DNA of 51,716 nt from Gordonia sputi NBRC 100414 (GTDB taxonomy: Bacteria > Actinomycetota > Actinomycetes > Mycobacteriales > Mycobacteriaceae): NCBI RefSeq assembly GCF_000248055.1, contig NZ_BAFC01000150.1, positions 1 through 51,716 of the forward strand, read 5' to 3'. Positions 8,515-16,314 of the stretch are shown here, piece by piece (position 1 is the stretch's first letter; every line of letters starts with the position of its first letter). The position numbers and the translations under genes are program-made. The notes under the pieces were generated by a model. The model did no database searches and was not told where the DNA came from. It saw only the letters and a program-made list of their open reading frames with translations.

Positions 8515-11277
8515 ATGCTCTGCATGAAAGGCGCGGTACCCTCCCAACGACATGGGCAGGGCGGCGAGGGGGATCCCGACGCGATCGAGGCAGACACAAC
8601 TGCGGCAGCACCGCCGATCCTGAGTCTGCGGTTTTCGTCGCCGTCGTTGCCTCCCGGGTTTGTAGCGCGTCCTCGCACCGACGAGATTCTCGACTCTGCG
8701 CGCGGCGGCGACGTGACCTTGGTGTGTGCCGCAGCAGGCTACGGAAAGACTCTTGCTGTCGCAGCGTGGGCGCAGGGGGCACACCGTCGTGATCGGATCG
8801 CGTGGCTTGCCGCGGGCGAAGGCGCTGGAGTGGCGGCATTCTGGCACGACGTGATCAGTGCTCTTCGCATGCTTCCGGTGGTGGCCGACGAAGCGCGCGT
8901 GACCGAGTTCATGCCGGGTCCGGCGTTCGGGAATTCTGACGTTGCGGGTCTGGTTGATGCCCTGTCTTTCCTGCCCGAGCCGGTGACACTGGTGATCGAT
9001 GATTTCCAACGCCTCACGTCGGCCGACGTTCTGAAGTCGATCCACCTGGTCCTCGAGTGTGGTGTTCCCACTGTGCATCTGGTTCTCATCTCCCGCGTCG
9101 AACCGCGAATACCGTTGCGCCGTCTGCAGGTGATGGGAAGGCTCCGAGAGATCGACGCCGCGGTCCTGGCGTTCACGCCGGCCGAGGCAGACGAGCTGTG
9201 TGCACGCATCGGAGTGGAGGTGGACGCGAAGAGTCGGGGCCGCTTGATGGACCGGACGCAAGGCTGGCCTGCCGGAATCCGGTTGGCCTTGCTCAGTGCG
9301 ACAGTCGAATACGGCGGTGATGTGCATGCGGCACTGATGGGCTTCGGTGGCAGCGGCACGTTGGTGGCGTCGTATTTGCTCGAAGAGGTATTGGCCAGGG
9401 TGGCTACCTCCGACCGTGAGTTCCTGCTCGCGACAAGCGTGCCACCGGTTGTCTGCGCCGATCTCGCGCATGAGTTGACCGGACGTGCCGACAGCTTTGC
9501 GATCCTTGAACAATTGGTGACTCGAAACGTGTTGACTGTCCGATTGCCAGGTCGCTCCGGATGGTTTCGCTACCATCCGCTTCTGCGTGAGTTTCTCCGC
9601 GATCGACTCACCATCGAACACCCACAGGAGATTTCGACGCTCCATCGGCGTACGGCGCGGTGGTATCTGGAGAACGGTGAACTCATCCCCGGGATCAGGC
9701 ATCTGGTCGCGGCGGGCGACTGGCTCACGGTGGCGGAGGTGGTGGGAAAATCTGCACTCCCACTCATCCTGACGATCCACGCGGGCGAGCTGGCCGCAGC
9801 GTTGGCTCCTGCACTCGATGTCGTCGAACGCGATCCCCGGCCAGAGGTGCTCCTCGCGGCATGTGTTGTAGCGCATCATTCTCGGGACTTCGTCACCATG
9901 CGCCAGAACGCCTTGGATGCCGAGACCGCGCTGTTGGGGAGTGGCGTCGAACCACCTCGATGGGCTCAGATCATCGTCGCGCTGGCACGGATGGTCGCAG
10001 CTCGGGTCTTCATCCCCGTGGAGTTGTACGAGACTGCGAACGAAGTGCTGGCTGTCGCGACCGGGGCATCGCGCAACGAGCTGCCCGCGGTAGGTGCGTA
10101 CGCGGTCATCGGCCGGACCAACGTAGCTATCAGCCTGGTTCTTCGCGGCGAATTCGACCGTGCTCGTGTGCATTTGGAAGATGTGCGGGTCGAAGCTGAT
10201 CGTGCGCGGGTGGCACTCACCTCGGCTGCGGCGCATGCCTACCTGGCTCTGCTGGATGTCATCGCAGGTGATCTTCCGGAGGCGGGTCGTCGAAGCGATA
10301 TGCTCGCGAGGCTGGGTGTCCGACGCGGTTGGACACAGCAACCACAGTTGCTTGCGGCCAACGCCGCCTCCGCTTTGGTGCACCTCGAGACAGACGAACT
10401 CGACGCCGCAAGCGAGTGCATCGACTCCGGCTTCGACCTCGTTCTCCACGGATCTGATCTGCCTGCGACAGTGGTCCTTCAGATCGCGGCCGTTGGCGTT
10501 GCGCTCGCGCGGCGTGAACTGCATACCGCGCGAGCGGCGGCGAGCCGCCTCAGTGCGCTGAGTGCGAGTTGCACTGGACTCCCTCTGCTTGATCACTGGG
10601 TCGCGGTCTCGCTGGCCCGCGTCGAATTACTCTGCGACGACGTCGATTCCGCTGAGAAGATCCTGACCGGTTTGCCCGCATCGACCTCTTCTTCATCAAG
10701 GGAGTTCAGTGCCGAACTCGTCGCCATCGCGCGTGCGGAAGTCCTCCTCGCGCAGCATGAACCACGCGCCGCGTTCGACCTGCTGGGTACGCCGTCCCGG
10801 TATGCGGCCCACCGGACGCTCGTCGTCGAGGCCGCGCTGTTGTCAGCGATCGCGGCGGATCGGCTCAGGTTGGACTCGATCGCACTGGAGCGGATCGGGC
10901 AGGCAATCGATGCGGCGGCCCCGATCGGAGCGCTGCGGCCCTTCGTGGCTCACAGCGAGGAGATCACGGGTCTGCTGGCGAGCTATAGACATCTGAACGC
11001 TGAACCCTCAGAACTCAATCGGGCACTTCTCGTGCGGCTGACAGCTGCCGATGGCGCCGCAACGATTCGACCTGCGACTCCATCGACCCCGCTCACCGAG
11101 CGAGAACTCGCCGTATTGCGTTACCTGCCAACGATGTACAAGTCGGCGGAGATAGCTGCGAACCTCTACGTTTCGGTGAACACCGTGAAGACACACCAGC
11201 AGTCGATCTACCGCAAGTTGGGGGTATCGACACGCCGCGCCGCCGTCGACCGTGCGCGCGAGTGGCGCCTTCTGTAG
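8515..11277 (+). CDS. LuxR/MalT-type large ATP-binding transcriptional regulator
   Basis: The 920-residue protein is of STAND/LAL type. A Walker A variant, AAAGYGKT, lies at residues 72-79 and a Walker B-like VTLVIDDF at 157-164. A winged-helix region with WFRYHPLLREFLRDRL follows at about 350, then a long alpha-helical TPR-like sensor region (about 400-830). The C-terminal LuxR helix-turn-helix is at about 856-918 (LTERELAVLRYLPT, then YKSAEIAANLYVSVNTVKTH). Such proteins act as ligand- and ATP-gated activators. Two ATGs (8515 and 8524) are possible starts and no strong ribosome binding site decides between them. It lies on the same strand as the DUF6325 run, 84 bp after it, and could regulate it; this is untested. 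It converges on the ClC gene. Confidence 0.9.
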   Translation: MLCMKGAVPSQRHGQGGEGDPDAIEADTTAAAPPILSLRFSSPSLPPGFVARPRTDEILDSARGGDVTLVCAAAGYGKTLAVAAWAQGAHRRDRIAWLAAGEGAGVAAFWHDVISALRMLPVVADEARVTEFMPGPAFGNSDVAGLVDALSFLPEPVTLVIDDFQRLTSADVLKSIHLVLECGVPTVHLVLISRVEPRIPLRRLQVMGRLREIDAAVLAFTPAEADELCARIGVEVDAKSRGRLMDRTQGWPAGIRLALLSATVEYGGDVHAALMGFGGSGTLVASYLLEEVLARVATSDREFLLATSVPPVVCADLAHELTGRADSFAILEQLVTRNVLTVRLPGRSGWFRYHPLLREFLRDRLTIEHPQEISTLHRRTARWYLENGELIPGIRHLVAAGDWLTVAEVVGKSALPLILTIHAGELAAALAPALDVVERDPRPEVLLAACVVAHHSRDFVTMRQNALDAETALLGSGVEPPRWAQIIVALARMVAARVFIPVELYETANEVLAVATGASRNELPAVGAYAVIGRTNVAISLVLRGEFDRARVHLEDVRVEADRARVALTSAAAHAYLALLDVIAGDLPEAGRRSDMLARLGVRRGWTQQPQLLAANAASALVHLETDELDAASECIDSGFDLVLHGSDLPATVVLQIAAVGVALARRELHTARAAASRLSALSASCTGLPLLDHWVAVSLARVELLCDDVDSAEKILTGLPASTSSSSREFSAELVAIARAEVLLAQHEPRAAFDLLGTPSRYAAHRTLVVEAALLSAIAADRLRLDSIALERIGQAIDAAAPIGALRPFVAHSEEITGLLASYRHLNAEPSELNRALLVRLTAADGAATIRPATPSTPLTERELAVLRYLPTMYKSAEIAANLYVSVNTVKTHQQSIYRKLGVSTRRAAVDRAREWRLL

Positions 11278-11333
11278 AACGCGGCTTGAGGACAGTGCCT
11301 GCGGCGAATGTGGCTGGCCATGCGCAGTGCGTG

Positions 11334-12638
11334 TCAGGTGCTCCCTGCCGCATCGGGGCGCGGGCCGTCGACCGGCTTCGCACGCAACTCAGGTGCATTG
11401 GCCACGACAAGCCACGCGGCCAGCGTCGCGAACAGGAGCGGTATCAACAGATCGAGTTGCGGCACAACAGCAAGTCCGAGGAAGAGGCTGATCCAGCCGT
11501 TCCGTGTTGCCGCGACGACGATTCCGACGATGCTCGCGGCCACCGTGATCGTCAATGGAAGTGACGGCCACAGCACGTGTATGCCGAATCCCGCTGCGGC
11601 ACCGGCGAAGACAGACGGAAAGATGCGACCACCACGGAAACCGCCCGCGCTGGCCAACAGCATGGCACACATCTTGATGCCGGCGAACGCGAAGAACCCG
11701 ATGGCTGTCGTGGTTCCGATCCGGTCGGGCAGTTCCTTCATCTGATCGAGGCCCTTGAACAGCGTGATCGTTCCGCCGAGGATTCCGAGGCCGCCGAGGA
11801 TCGCTCCCACCACTGTCAACCGGATGACGGGATCTCGTAGCGAGCGATGCAGCACCCGGTGCAGCGGGTCGAACACGAAGGCCGCGACCACACCGCATGC
11901 GGCGATGACCACGGCTACCCCGACGGCGATCAAGGTATCGGTGATGCTGCCGACCTTCTCCGCCGGTAGGTCGATCGACATCGTGAGGTCGGTGAAGCGA
12001 AGGATGACGAACGAACCGGTCGCCGCCGCGACCAGGGGCAAATACAGGCGATTCCACAGGGGAATTCGCTGATCGCCGGGATTGGCCTCCGACAGCATGA
12101 GAGCCGCGGCGACCGGGGTTCCGAACAGTGCGCCGAGTGTCGCAGCAGTCGAGAGACCCATCCACTGGTTCTGGTCGACCTTCGGAACCAGGCGCACACC
12201 GACGGCCACCACGATCGCCGCATTGATGACCATGATCGGGCTCTCCGGACCGAGGCTGACGCCGCCTGCCAGCGCCAGGATCGCCACGATCGCGAGGCCA
12301 GGGGTTGCACCGACGGCGATCGGTGTGGACACCAACTCCTGCGTCGCGGGATCATCTCCGGCGTGGCCGGGAGCGAATCGGATCACCAGTCCCACCAGAA
12401 CGCCCGCGATGGTCAGCACGAGCAGAATCCACCACCAGGTGCTGTCGGTGATGCCCAGCCACGACGTCACGGTGTGCCAGAGGAAGTGTTCGAGAATGCT
12501 GGCGACGGCCGAGATTCCCCACAGCAGCAGGGCACATACGACACCCACGAGTAGGGCGACGGGCGTGAGTGCGAGTAATTTCCCGACGGGTACTCGCCTC
12601 GAGTCCCGCTGCCCGGGTCCGGTGGTCGCCTCACTCAT
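11334..12638 (-). CDS. ClC-family chloride channel / H+-Cl- antiporter
   Basis: The 434-residue protein has about ten to twelve hydrophobic spans. GGVSLGPESP near residue 125 corresponds to the ClC GREGP/GKEGP filter motif, with ESP after the glutamate that acts as the gate. GGFRGGRIFP near residue 340 corresponds to the GxFxP motif that lines the anion path. The length matches bacterial ClC proteins without CBS domains. These motifs diverge from E. coli ClcA, as in the actinobacterial 'ion channel protein' subgroup, so the ion carried (chloride, fluoride or other) is not certain. It is followed 52 bp upstream on the same strand by the DUF2254 gene. Confidence 0.88.
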   Translation of the reverse strand: MSEATTGPGQRDSRRVPVGKLLALTPVALLVGVVCALLLWGISAVASILEHFLWHTVTSWLGITDSTWWWILLVLTIAGVLVGLVIRFAPGHAGDDPATQELVSTPIAVGATPGLAIVAILALAGGVSLGPESPIMVINAAIVVAVGVRLVPKVDQNQWMGLSTAATLGALFGTPVAAALMLSEANPGDQRIPLWNRLYLPLVAAATGSFVILRFTDLTMSIDLPAEKVGSITDTLIAVGVAVVIAACGVVAAFVFDPLHRVLHRSLRDPVIRLTVVGAILGGLGILGGTITLFKGLDQMKELPDRIGTTTAIGFFAFAGIKMCAMLLASAGGFRGGRIFPSVFAGAAAGFGIHVLWPSLPLTITVAASIVGIVVAATRNGWISLFLGLAVVPQLDLLIPLLFATLAAWLVVANAPELRAKPVDGPRPDAAGST

Positions 12639-12690
12639 GACTTAAACTGTCGCGCATCCGAAGTCGGTTCACACGACGAAACGCAGAGGT

Positions 12691-13908
12691 TCACTGATCG
12701 AGGGTGGGGAATCGGTCGGCCCGCGCCTGTGCGACCCACGTGCGTCGTCGCTCGAGCTGCGTACGTTGTTCGACGGTTGCCGCGACGGTCGATACGCGAG
12801 TGAGTGCCGCGTCGAGTCGGGCGAGCATCAACGGGGATTCGAGCGAGGCCGCGATGACATCGTCGAATCCGACGACGAGCATGTCCGTCCACGACGGTCG
12901 GGGGACCACAAGCCTGAGATGACCACCGGCATCGCGCCAGTGCCGCGCGCTCTCGTCGATGGACGTCGCGGATACCAACAGGAACTCGATCTGATCGACC
13001 GCCTGTACCGCGGTCGCGGGATCGTTGATCGCAGGCGACATGGCACGGAGTGCGATATCGGCGATGAGGCGGAAAGCCAGGAGCGGATCGCCGTCGAATG
13101 TGCGTTCTGGCCCGGTATCGAGCGCAGCGAAGAAGGCCCCGGTATCGATTTCTCCGACGTCACTGTTGCCGTTGCCGAGGCTTTGTGCGGCAGGACCGTA
13201 CACGTGGGCGAGCGTCGCGCCTGCGCGCAGTGTTGACCCGACCGTCTCCTCCATGACGATCACGGAGCCGGCGGATTCGGCGAGGTGAACCAGTCTCTCG
13301 ACGTGTAATCGCTGCAGTACCAACGGATTGCGGGACCACAGGATGATGCGTGGTTCGGCAGGGGAGTCGACTTTCTGCGGGTCGAGGTCGTCGCTCACGG
13401 GGTACGTCGCGACAATCGATTGCTGACCGTGTTCGCAGATCGTCGTCAAGACCGGTGAGATCTGGGTTGCGGCAAGGGCATTGGCCAGTACCACACGCAA
13501 CAGCACAAGCACGGCCAAGGTGCCTACGACAGCCACGAGCGGAACACTCCCCGAGATCGTGTCCCGGCTGCCCGACGCGAGGATCGCGGTGATGCAGAAA
13601 ACGATGACGCTCATTGCCACGGCGGCTGTTCGCCAGACGATGGGGGCGTCTCGGAAGAGTGTCAGTCGGGGTGTGAAAGTAGTTGCCACCCATTGGACTA
13701 CGAGGAACAGCAACGAAAAGATCACTGCGAGCGTACCGAACACCGCGCCGCCGAGGCCGATGAGAACGGTCGCGACCGACGACGTCGAGATCTGCGGAGC
13801 GGCTCCGATGTGCGTCAGGCCGATCGCTGCTCCGGCACCGAACAGCACGCCGATGGTTTGCGTCAGCCCAGCGCGTGCACGCCTTCCGAGTGTGTCGAGG
13901 CCGGTCAT
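12691..13908 (-). CDS. DUF2254 domain membrane protein
   Basis: The 405-residue protein has four N-terminal transmembrane spans (about residues 17-35, 45-75, 92-112, 122-142) and a soluble C-terminal half carrying the DUF2254 hallmark AMSPAINDPATAVQAVDQ at about 290-307. The family is common in soil bacteria and its role is unknown. It is on the same strand as the ClC gene, whose start lies 52 bp downstream of this stop, so the two are likely co-transcribed, DUF2254 first. A shared role in ion or osmotic homeostasis is an inference from pairing only. Confidence 0.87.
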   Translation of the reverse strand: MTGLDTLGRRARAGLTQTIGVLFGAGAAIGLTHIGAAPQISTSSVATVLIGLGGAVFGTLAVIFSLLFLVVQWVATTFTPRLTLFRDAPIVWRTAAVAMSVIVFCITAILASGSRDTISGSVPLVAVVGTLAVLVLLRVVLANALAATQISPVLTTICEHGQQSIVATYPVSDDLDPQKVDSPAEPRIILWSRNPLVLQRLHVERLVHLAESAGSVIVMEETVGSTLRAGATLAHVYGPAAQSLGNGNSDVGEIDTGAFFAALDTGPERTFDGDPLLAFRLIADIALRAMSPAINDPATAVQAVDQIEFLLVSATSIDESARHWRDAGGHLRLVVPRPSWTDMLVVGFDDVIAASLESPLMLARLDAALTRVSTVAATVEQRTQLERRRTWVAQARADRFPTLDQ

Positions 13909-13990
13909 GGAGCAGGGTTTTTGGTTCGGCGTCGAACTGTCATCACACCGACCACCTTCGCGACGCTCTCCACAGCTGCCGTCTCACAAA

Positions 13991-14056
13991 CTACAGGGTG
14001 AGACGGGTCTACAGGGTGAAACCGAACCACAGAGGGTGGAACCGAACCAGAGGGTC
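13991..14056. repeat. imperfect 18-20-bp tandem repeats upstream of the DUF2254 gene
   Basis: Read on the plus strand, CTACAGGGTGAGACGGGT (13991-14008) is followed by CTACAGGGTGAAACCGAACC (14009-14028), ACAGAGGGTGGAACCGAACC (14029-14048) and a partial AGAGGGTC. The block lies 80-150 bp upstream of the DUF2254 start, where a promoter is expected. It may be a repeated activator or repressor site. Confidence 0.6.
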
Positions 14057-14102
14057 GGCTTCGGACACAGGCTCACGTCGGGTAAGAGTGCCGCGCAGAC
14101 GG

Positions 14103-14161
14103 AATGGGCCGGAATCCTCCCCGACGGGGATCGCCCGTGCGGTCGAGGGTTCCGGCCCATT
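14103..14161 (-). terminator. nested hairpin downstream of leuA
   Basis: AATGGGCCGGAA (14103-14114) pairs perfectly with TTCCGGCCCATT (14150-14161). Inside lies a second hairpin TCCCC-GAC-GGGGA (14118-14130). It lies about 95-150 bp beyond the leuA stop and before the DUF2254 promoter. The rest of the 347-bp gap between the two genes holds the tandem repeats and the palindrome at 14228. There is no U-tract, as is usual in high-GC actinobacteria. Confidence 0.6.
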
Positions 14162-14227
14162 GCCTGACACACCGCAGCGGGGGATCACCCGCCGCAGGCG
14201 TGAGTTCTTCGGTGAGAGAAAGGTCTA

Positions 14228-14244
14228 CGCGTATCGGATACGCG
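14228..14244. promoter_or_regulatory. 17-bp perfect palindrome after the leuA stop
   Basis: CGCGTATC-G-GATACGCG is a perfect 8-1-8 inverted repeat, 11 bp past the leuA stop codon. The one-base centre is too short for a stable RNA loop without opening the inner pairs, so a protein-binding site is at least as likely as a terminator stem. No other copy was noticed in the window. Confidence 0.4.
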
Positions 14245-14255
14245 GGTCAGGCGAC

Positions 14256-16106
14256 CTACGGCGCCCAGGTACGTGGGGCGGCATCGGTCTCCACTGGAGC
14301 CGAAGCGGTCACGCGGTAGGCGCGATTGACTGCGGACACCACGGCACGCAGGCTCGCTGTCGTGATCGACGACGCAACGCCGACGCCCCACACGGTTTCA
14401 CCGTTGACCTCGGTCTCGACGTAGGCGGCAGCGCTGGCGTCGCCGCCCGCGGTGAGTGCGTGCTCGGCGTAATCCAGTACGCGGACGTCGAATCCGACGG
14501 TCGACAGCGCGTCGACAAATGCCGCGAGGGGGCCGTTGCCGCTGCCCGAGATCTCCTTCTCGACGCCATCGACCTTGACCACAGCGGTGATGTGGTCGTC
14601 GCCGCCGTCGACCTCGGAGGCGTCGACCTTCTGGCGCATCCGCTCCAGCGGGCGGATCGGATGCAGGTATTCGTCGGCGAAGACGTCCCACATCTCCTTG
14701 GGAGAGACCTCGCCGCCCTCGCCGTCGGTGATCTTCTGGATCTCGCGGCTGAACTCGATTTGCAGGCGTCGCGGCAGGTCCATGCCGTGGTCGGCCTTCA
14801 TGATGTAGGCGACGCCGCCCTTACCGGACTGGCTGTTGACGCGGATGACGGCTTCGTAATTGCGGCCGACATCCTTGGGGTCGATCGGCAGATAGGGAAC
14901 CTGCCACAGGATGTCGTCGACGTCGGAATCCGCGGCGTCGGCGTCGACCTTCATCGCATCGAGACCCTTGTTGATCGCGTCCTGGTGGCTGCCGGAGAAC
15001 GCGGTGTAGACCAGGTCGCCGCCGTAGGGGTGACGTTCGGGTACACCGAGCTGGTTGCAGTACTCGACGGTGCGTCGGATCTCGTCGATGTCGGAGAACG
15101 AGATCTGCGGGTCGACGCCGCGGCTGAACATGTTCATGCCCAGCGTCACCAGGCAGACGTTGCCGGTGCGCTCACCGTTGCCGAACAGGCAGCCCTCGAT
15201 GCGGTCGGCGCCCGCCTGATAGCCGAGTTCCGCTGCGGCGACAGCGGTTCCGCGATCGTTGTGCGGGTGCAGGCTCAGGATGATCGAGTCGCGGCGGGCG
15301 AGATTGCGGCTCATCCACTCGATGGAATCGGCGTAGACGTTCGGTGTTGCCATCTCAACGGTGGCAGGCAGATTGATGATGAGCGGCTTATCGGGTGTGG
15401 GAGCGATGATCTCGCTCACCGCGTCGCATACTTCCTTGGCGTAGCTCAGCTCCGTGCCGGTGTACGACTCAGGCGAATACTCGTAGCGCCAGTTGGTGTC
15501 TGGGTACTTCTGCTGCTCCTCGAGCACCTTGTGCGCGGCGTGCGTAGCGATCTCGGTGATCTTCGACTTGTCGGCACGGAACACGACCCGACGCTGCAGC
15601 ACCGACGTCGAATTGTAAAAGTGCACAATCACATTCGACGCTCCGCGGCACGCTTCGAAGGTGCGCTCGATCAGCTCGTCGCGGCACTGCGTCAGCACCT
15701 GGATGGTGACGTCGTCGGGAATGGCCCCGTCTTCGATGATTTCGCGAACGAAGTCGTAGTCGGTCTGGCTCGCCGACGGGAAGCCGACCTCGATCTCCTT
15801 GTAGCCCATGCGCACCAGCAGCTCGAACATGCGGCGCTTGCGAGCGGGACTCATCGGGTCGATCAGGGCCTGGTTGCCGTCACGCAGATCGACCGCGCAC
15901 CACATCGGTGCCGCGGTGATGACCTTGTCGGGCCAGGTGCGATCGGGGATCGAGATCTGCTCGACCTCGTCGGCGAATTGCCGGTAGCGGTGAACGGGCA
16001 TCGCGGAACTGCGTTGCGGGTTCCAGGAGGGCTGTCCTGCTGGGATGGGGCCGGACGGCTCGACGATGCGGCTCGGGCCCGAGGTGAAGGTGTCTGCTGG
16101 TGCCAT
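14256..16106 (-). CDS. leuA: 2-isopropylmalate synthase
   Basis: LeuA condenses acetyl-CoA with 2-ketoisovalerate, the committed step of leucine synthesis. The N-terminal TIM barrel shows APMWCAVDLRDGNQALIDPM, VGFPSASQTDYDFVR and LHPHNDRGTAVAAAELG (metal-binding HxH region), then GERTGNVCLVTLGMN. The C-terminal third is the LeuA allosteric dimer domain (leucine feedback). I choose the ATG at 16104-16106 (protein MAPADTF..., 616 residues). It has GGAG 10 bp upstream, whereas the TTG at 16113-16115 lies only 1 bp from that box. The length matches the long actinobacterial LeuA class. The roughly 200-bp leader contains a leucine-rich mini-ORF and alternative hairpins. Confidence 0.96.
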   Translation of the reverse strand: MAPADTFTSGPSRIVEPSGPIPAGQPSWNPQRSSAMPVHRYRQFADEVEQISIPDRTWPDKVITAAPMWCAVDLRDGNQALIDPMSPARKRRMFELLVRMGYKEIEVGFPSASQTDYDFVREIIEDGAIPDDVTIQVLTQCRDELIERTFEACRGASNVIVHFYNSTSVLQRRVVFRADKSKITEIATHAAHKVLEEQQKYPDTNWRYEYSPESYTGTELSYAKEVCDAVSEIIAPTPDKPLIINLPATVEMATPNVYADSIEWMSRNLARRDSIILSLHPHNDRGTAVAAAELGYQAGADRIEGCLFGNGERTGNVCLVTLGMNMFSRGVDPQISFSDIDEIRRTVEYCNQLGVPERHPYGGDLVYTAFSGSHQDAINKGLDAMKVDADAADSDVDDILWQVPYLPIDPKDVGRNYEAVIRVNSQSGKGGVAYIMKADHGMDLPRRLQIEFSREIQKITDGEGGEVSPKEMWDVFADEYLHPIRPLERMRQKVDASEVDGGDDHITAVVKVDGVEKEISGSGNGPLAAFVDALSTVGFDVRVLDYAEHALTAGGDASAAAYVETEVNGETVWGVGVASSITTASLRAVVSAVNRAYRVTASAPVETDAAPRTWAP

Positions 16107-16144
16107 GATGGTCAATCTCCGAAGTAGGTCTCAGATTGGGGAGT

Positions 16145-16183
16145 GACCGGCGCGTGATGAGGCCCCGCGACGGAGGGCCGGTC
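16145..16183 (-). promoter_or_regulatory. mutually exclusive stems in the leuA leader (putative attenuator)
   Basis: In the leader RNA two pairings compete. The outer one is GACCGGC (16177-16183) with GCCGGTC (16145-16151), 7 bp. The inner one is GGCCC (16175-16179) with GGGCC (16161-16165), 5 bp. They share bases at 16177-16179, so only one can be complete. The structures start just after the leader-peptide stop and end about 24 nt before the leuA ribosome binding site. A conserved pseudoknot (LEU element) upstream of actinobacterial leuA genes is known from comparative work; whether this matches it needs alignment. Confidence 0.55.
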
Positions 16184-16186
16184 GTG

Positions 16187-16228
16187 TCAGACCCCGCCGC
16201 GGCAACCGAGAAGGAGTGCACGCTGCAT
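16187..16228 (-). CDS. leuA leader peptide, MQRALLLGCRGGV
   Basis: This is a 13-codon frame with an ATG at 16226-16228 and a TGA at 16187-16189. Three consecutive leucine codons (CTC CTT CTC) are at positions 5-7, as expected for a leucine-sensing leader. A promoter-like TTGATC / 18 bp / TACATT ends 7 bp before the A of the ATG, so the transcript would begin at the start codon (leaderless), common in actinobacterial attenuation leaders. It lies 80 bp upstream of the leuA ribosome binding region and immediately before the competing stems. It is too short for composition tests; the leucine run and placement are the whole case. Confidence 0.6.
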   Translation of the reverse strand: MQRALLLGCRGGV

Positions 16229-16235
16229 GCGAGTA

Positions 16236-16265
16236 AATGTACTCCCCGGGCTGGTCGTCGATCAA
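16236..16265 (-). promoter_or_regulatory. probable leuA promoter
   Basis: On the minus strand TTGATC (16260-16265) and TACATT (16236-16241) are separated by 18 bp. The -10 hexamer lies inside the inverted repeat GAGTA-AATG-TACTC (16231-16244), which could also be an operator overlapping the promoter. The predicted start site coincides with the leader-peptide ATG. Confidence 0.5.
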
Positions 16266-16314
16266 ATGAGGTCAGTCGATCGGACTCTGGGTCCGCATTG
16301 TCCGAACTCGCATG

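Noticed and set aside
8122..10596. 824-codon open frame antisense to the LAL regulator
   Set aside because: It has the skewed composition of an antisense frame in GC-rich DNA (rich in Arg, His, Gln), no recognisable domain, and lies wholly over a well-supported gene.
16113..16115. TTG start for leuA
   Set aside because: It would sit 1 bp from the GGAG box; the ATG at 16104-16106 has correct spacing.
13875..16127. 750-codon plus-strand open frame opposite leuA
   Set aside because: It is antisense to a strongly conserved gene; the absence of stops follows from codon bias.
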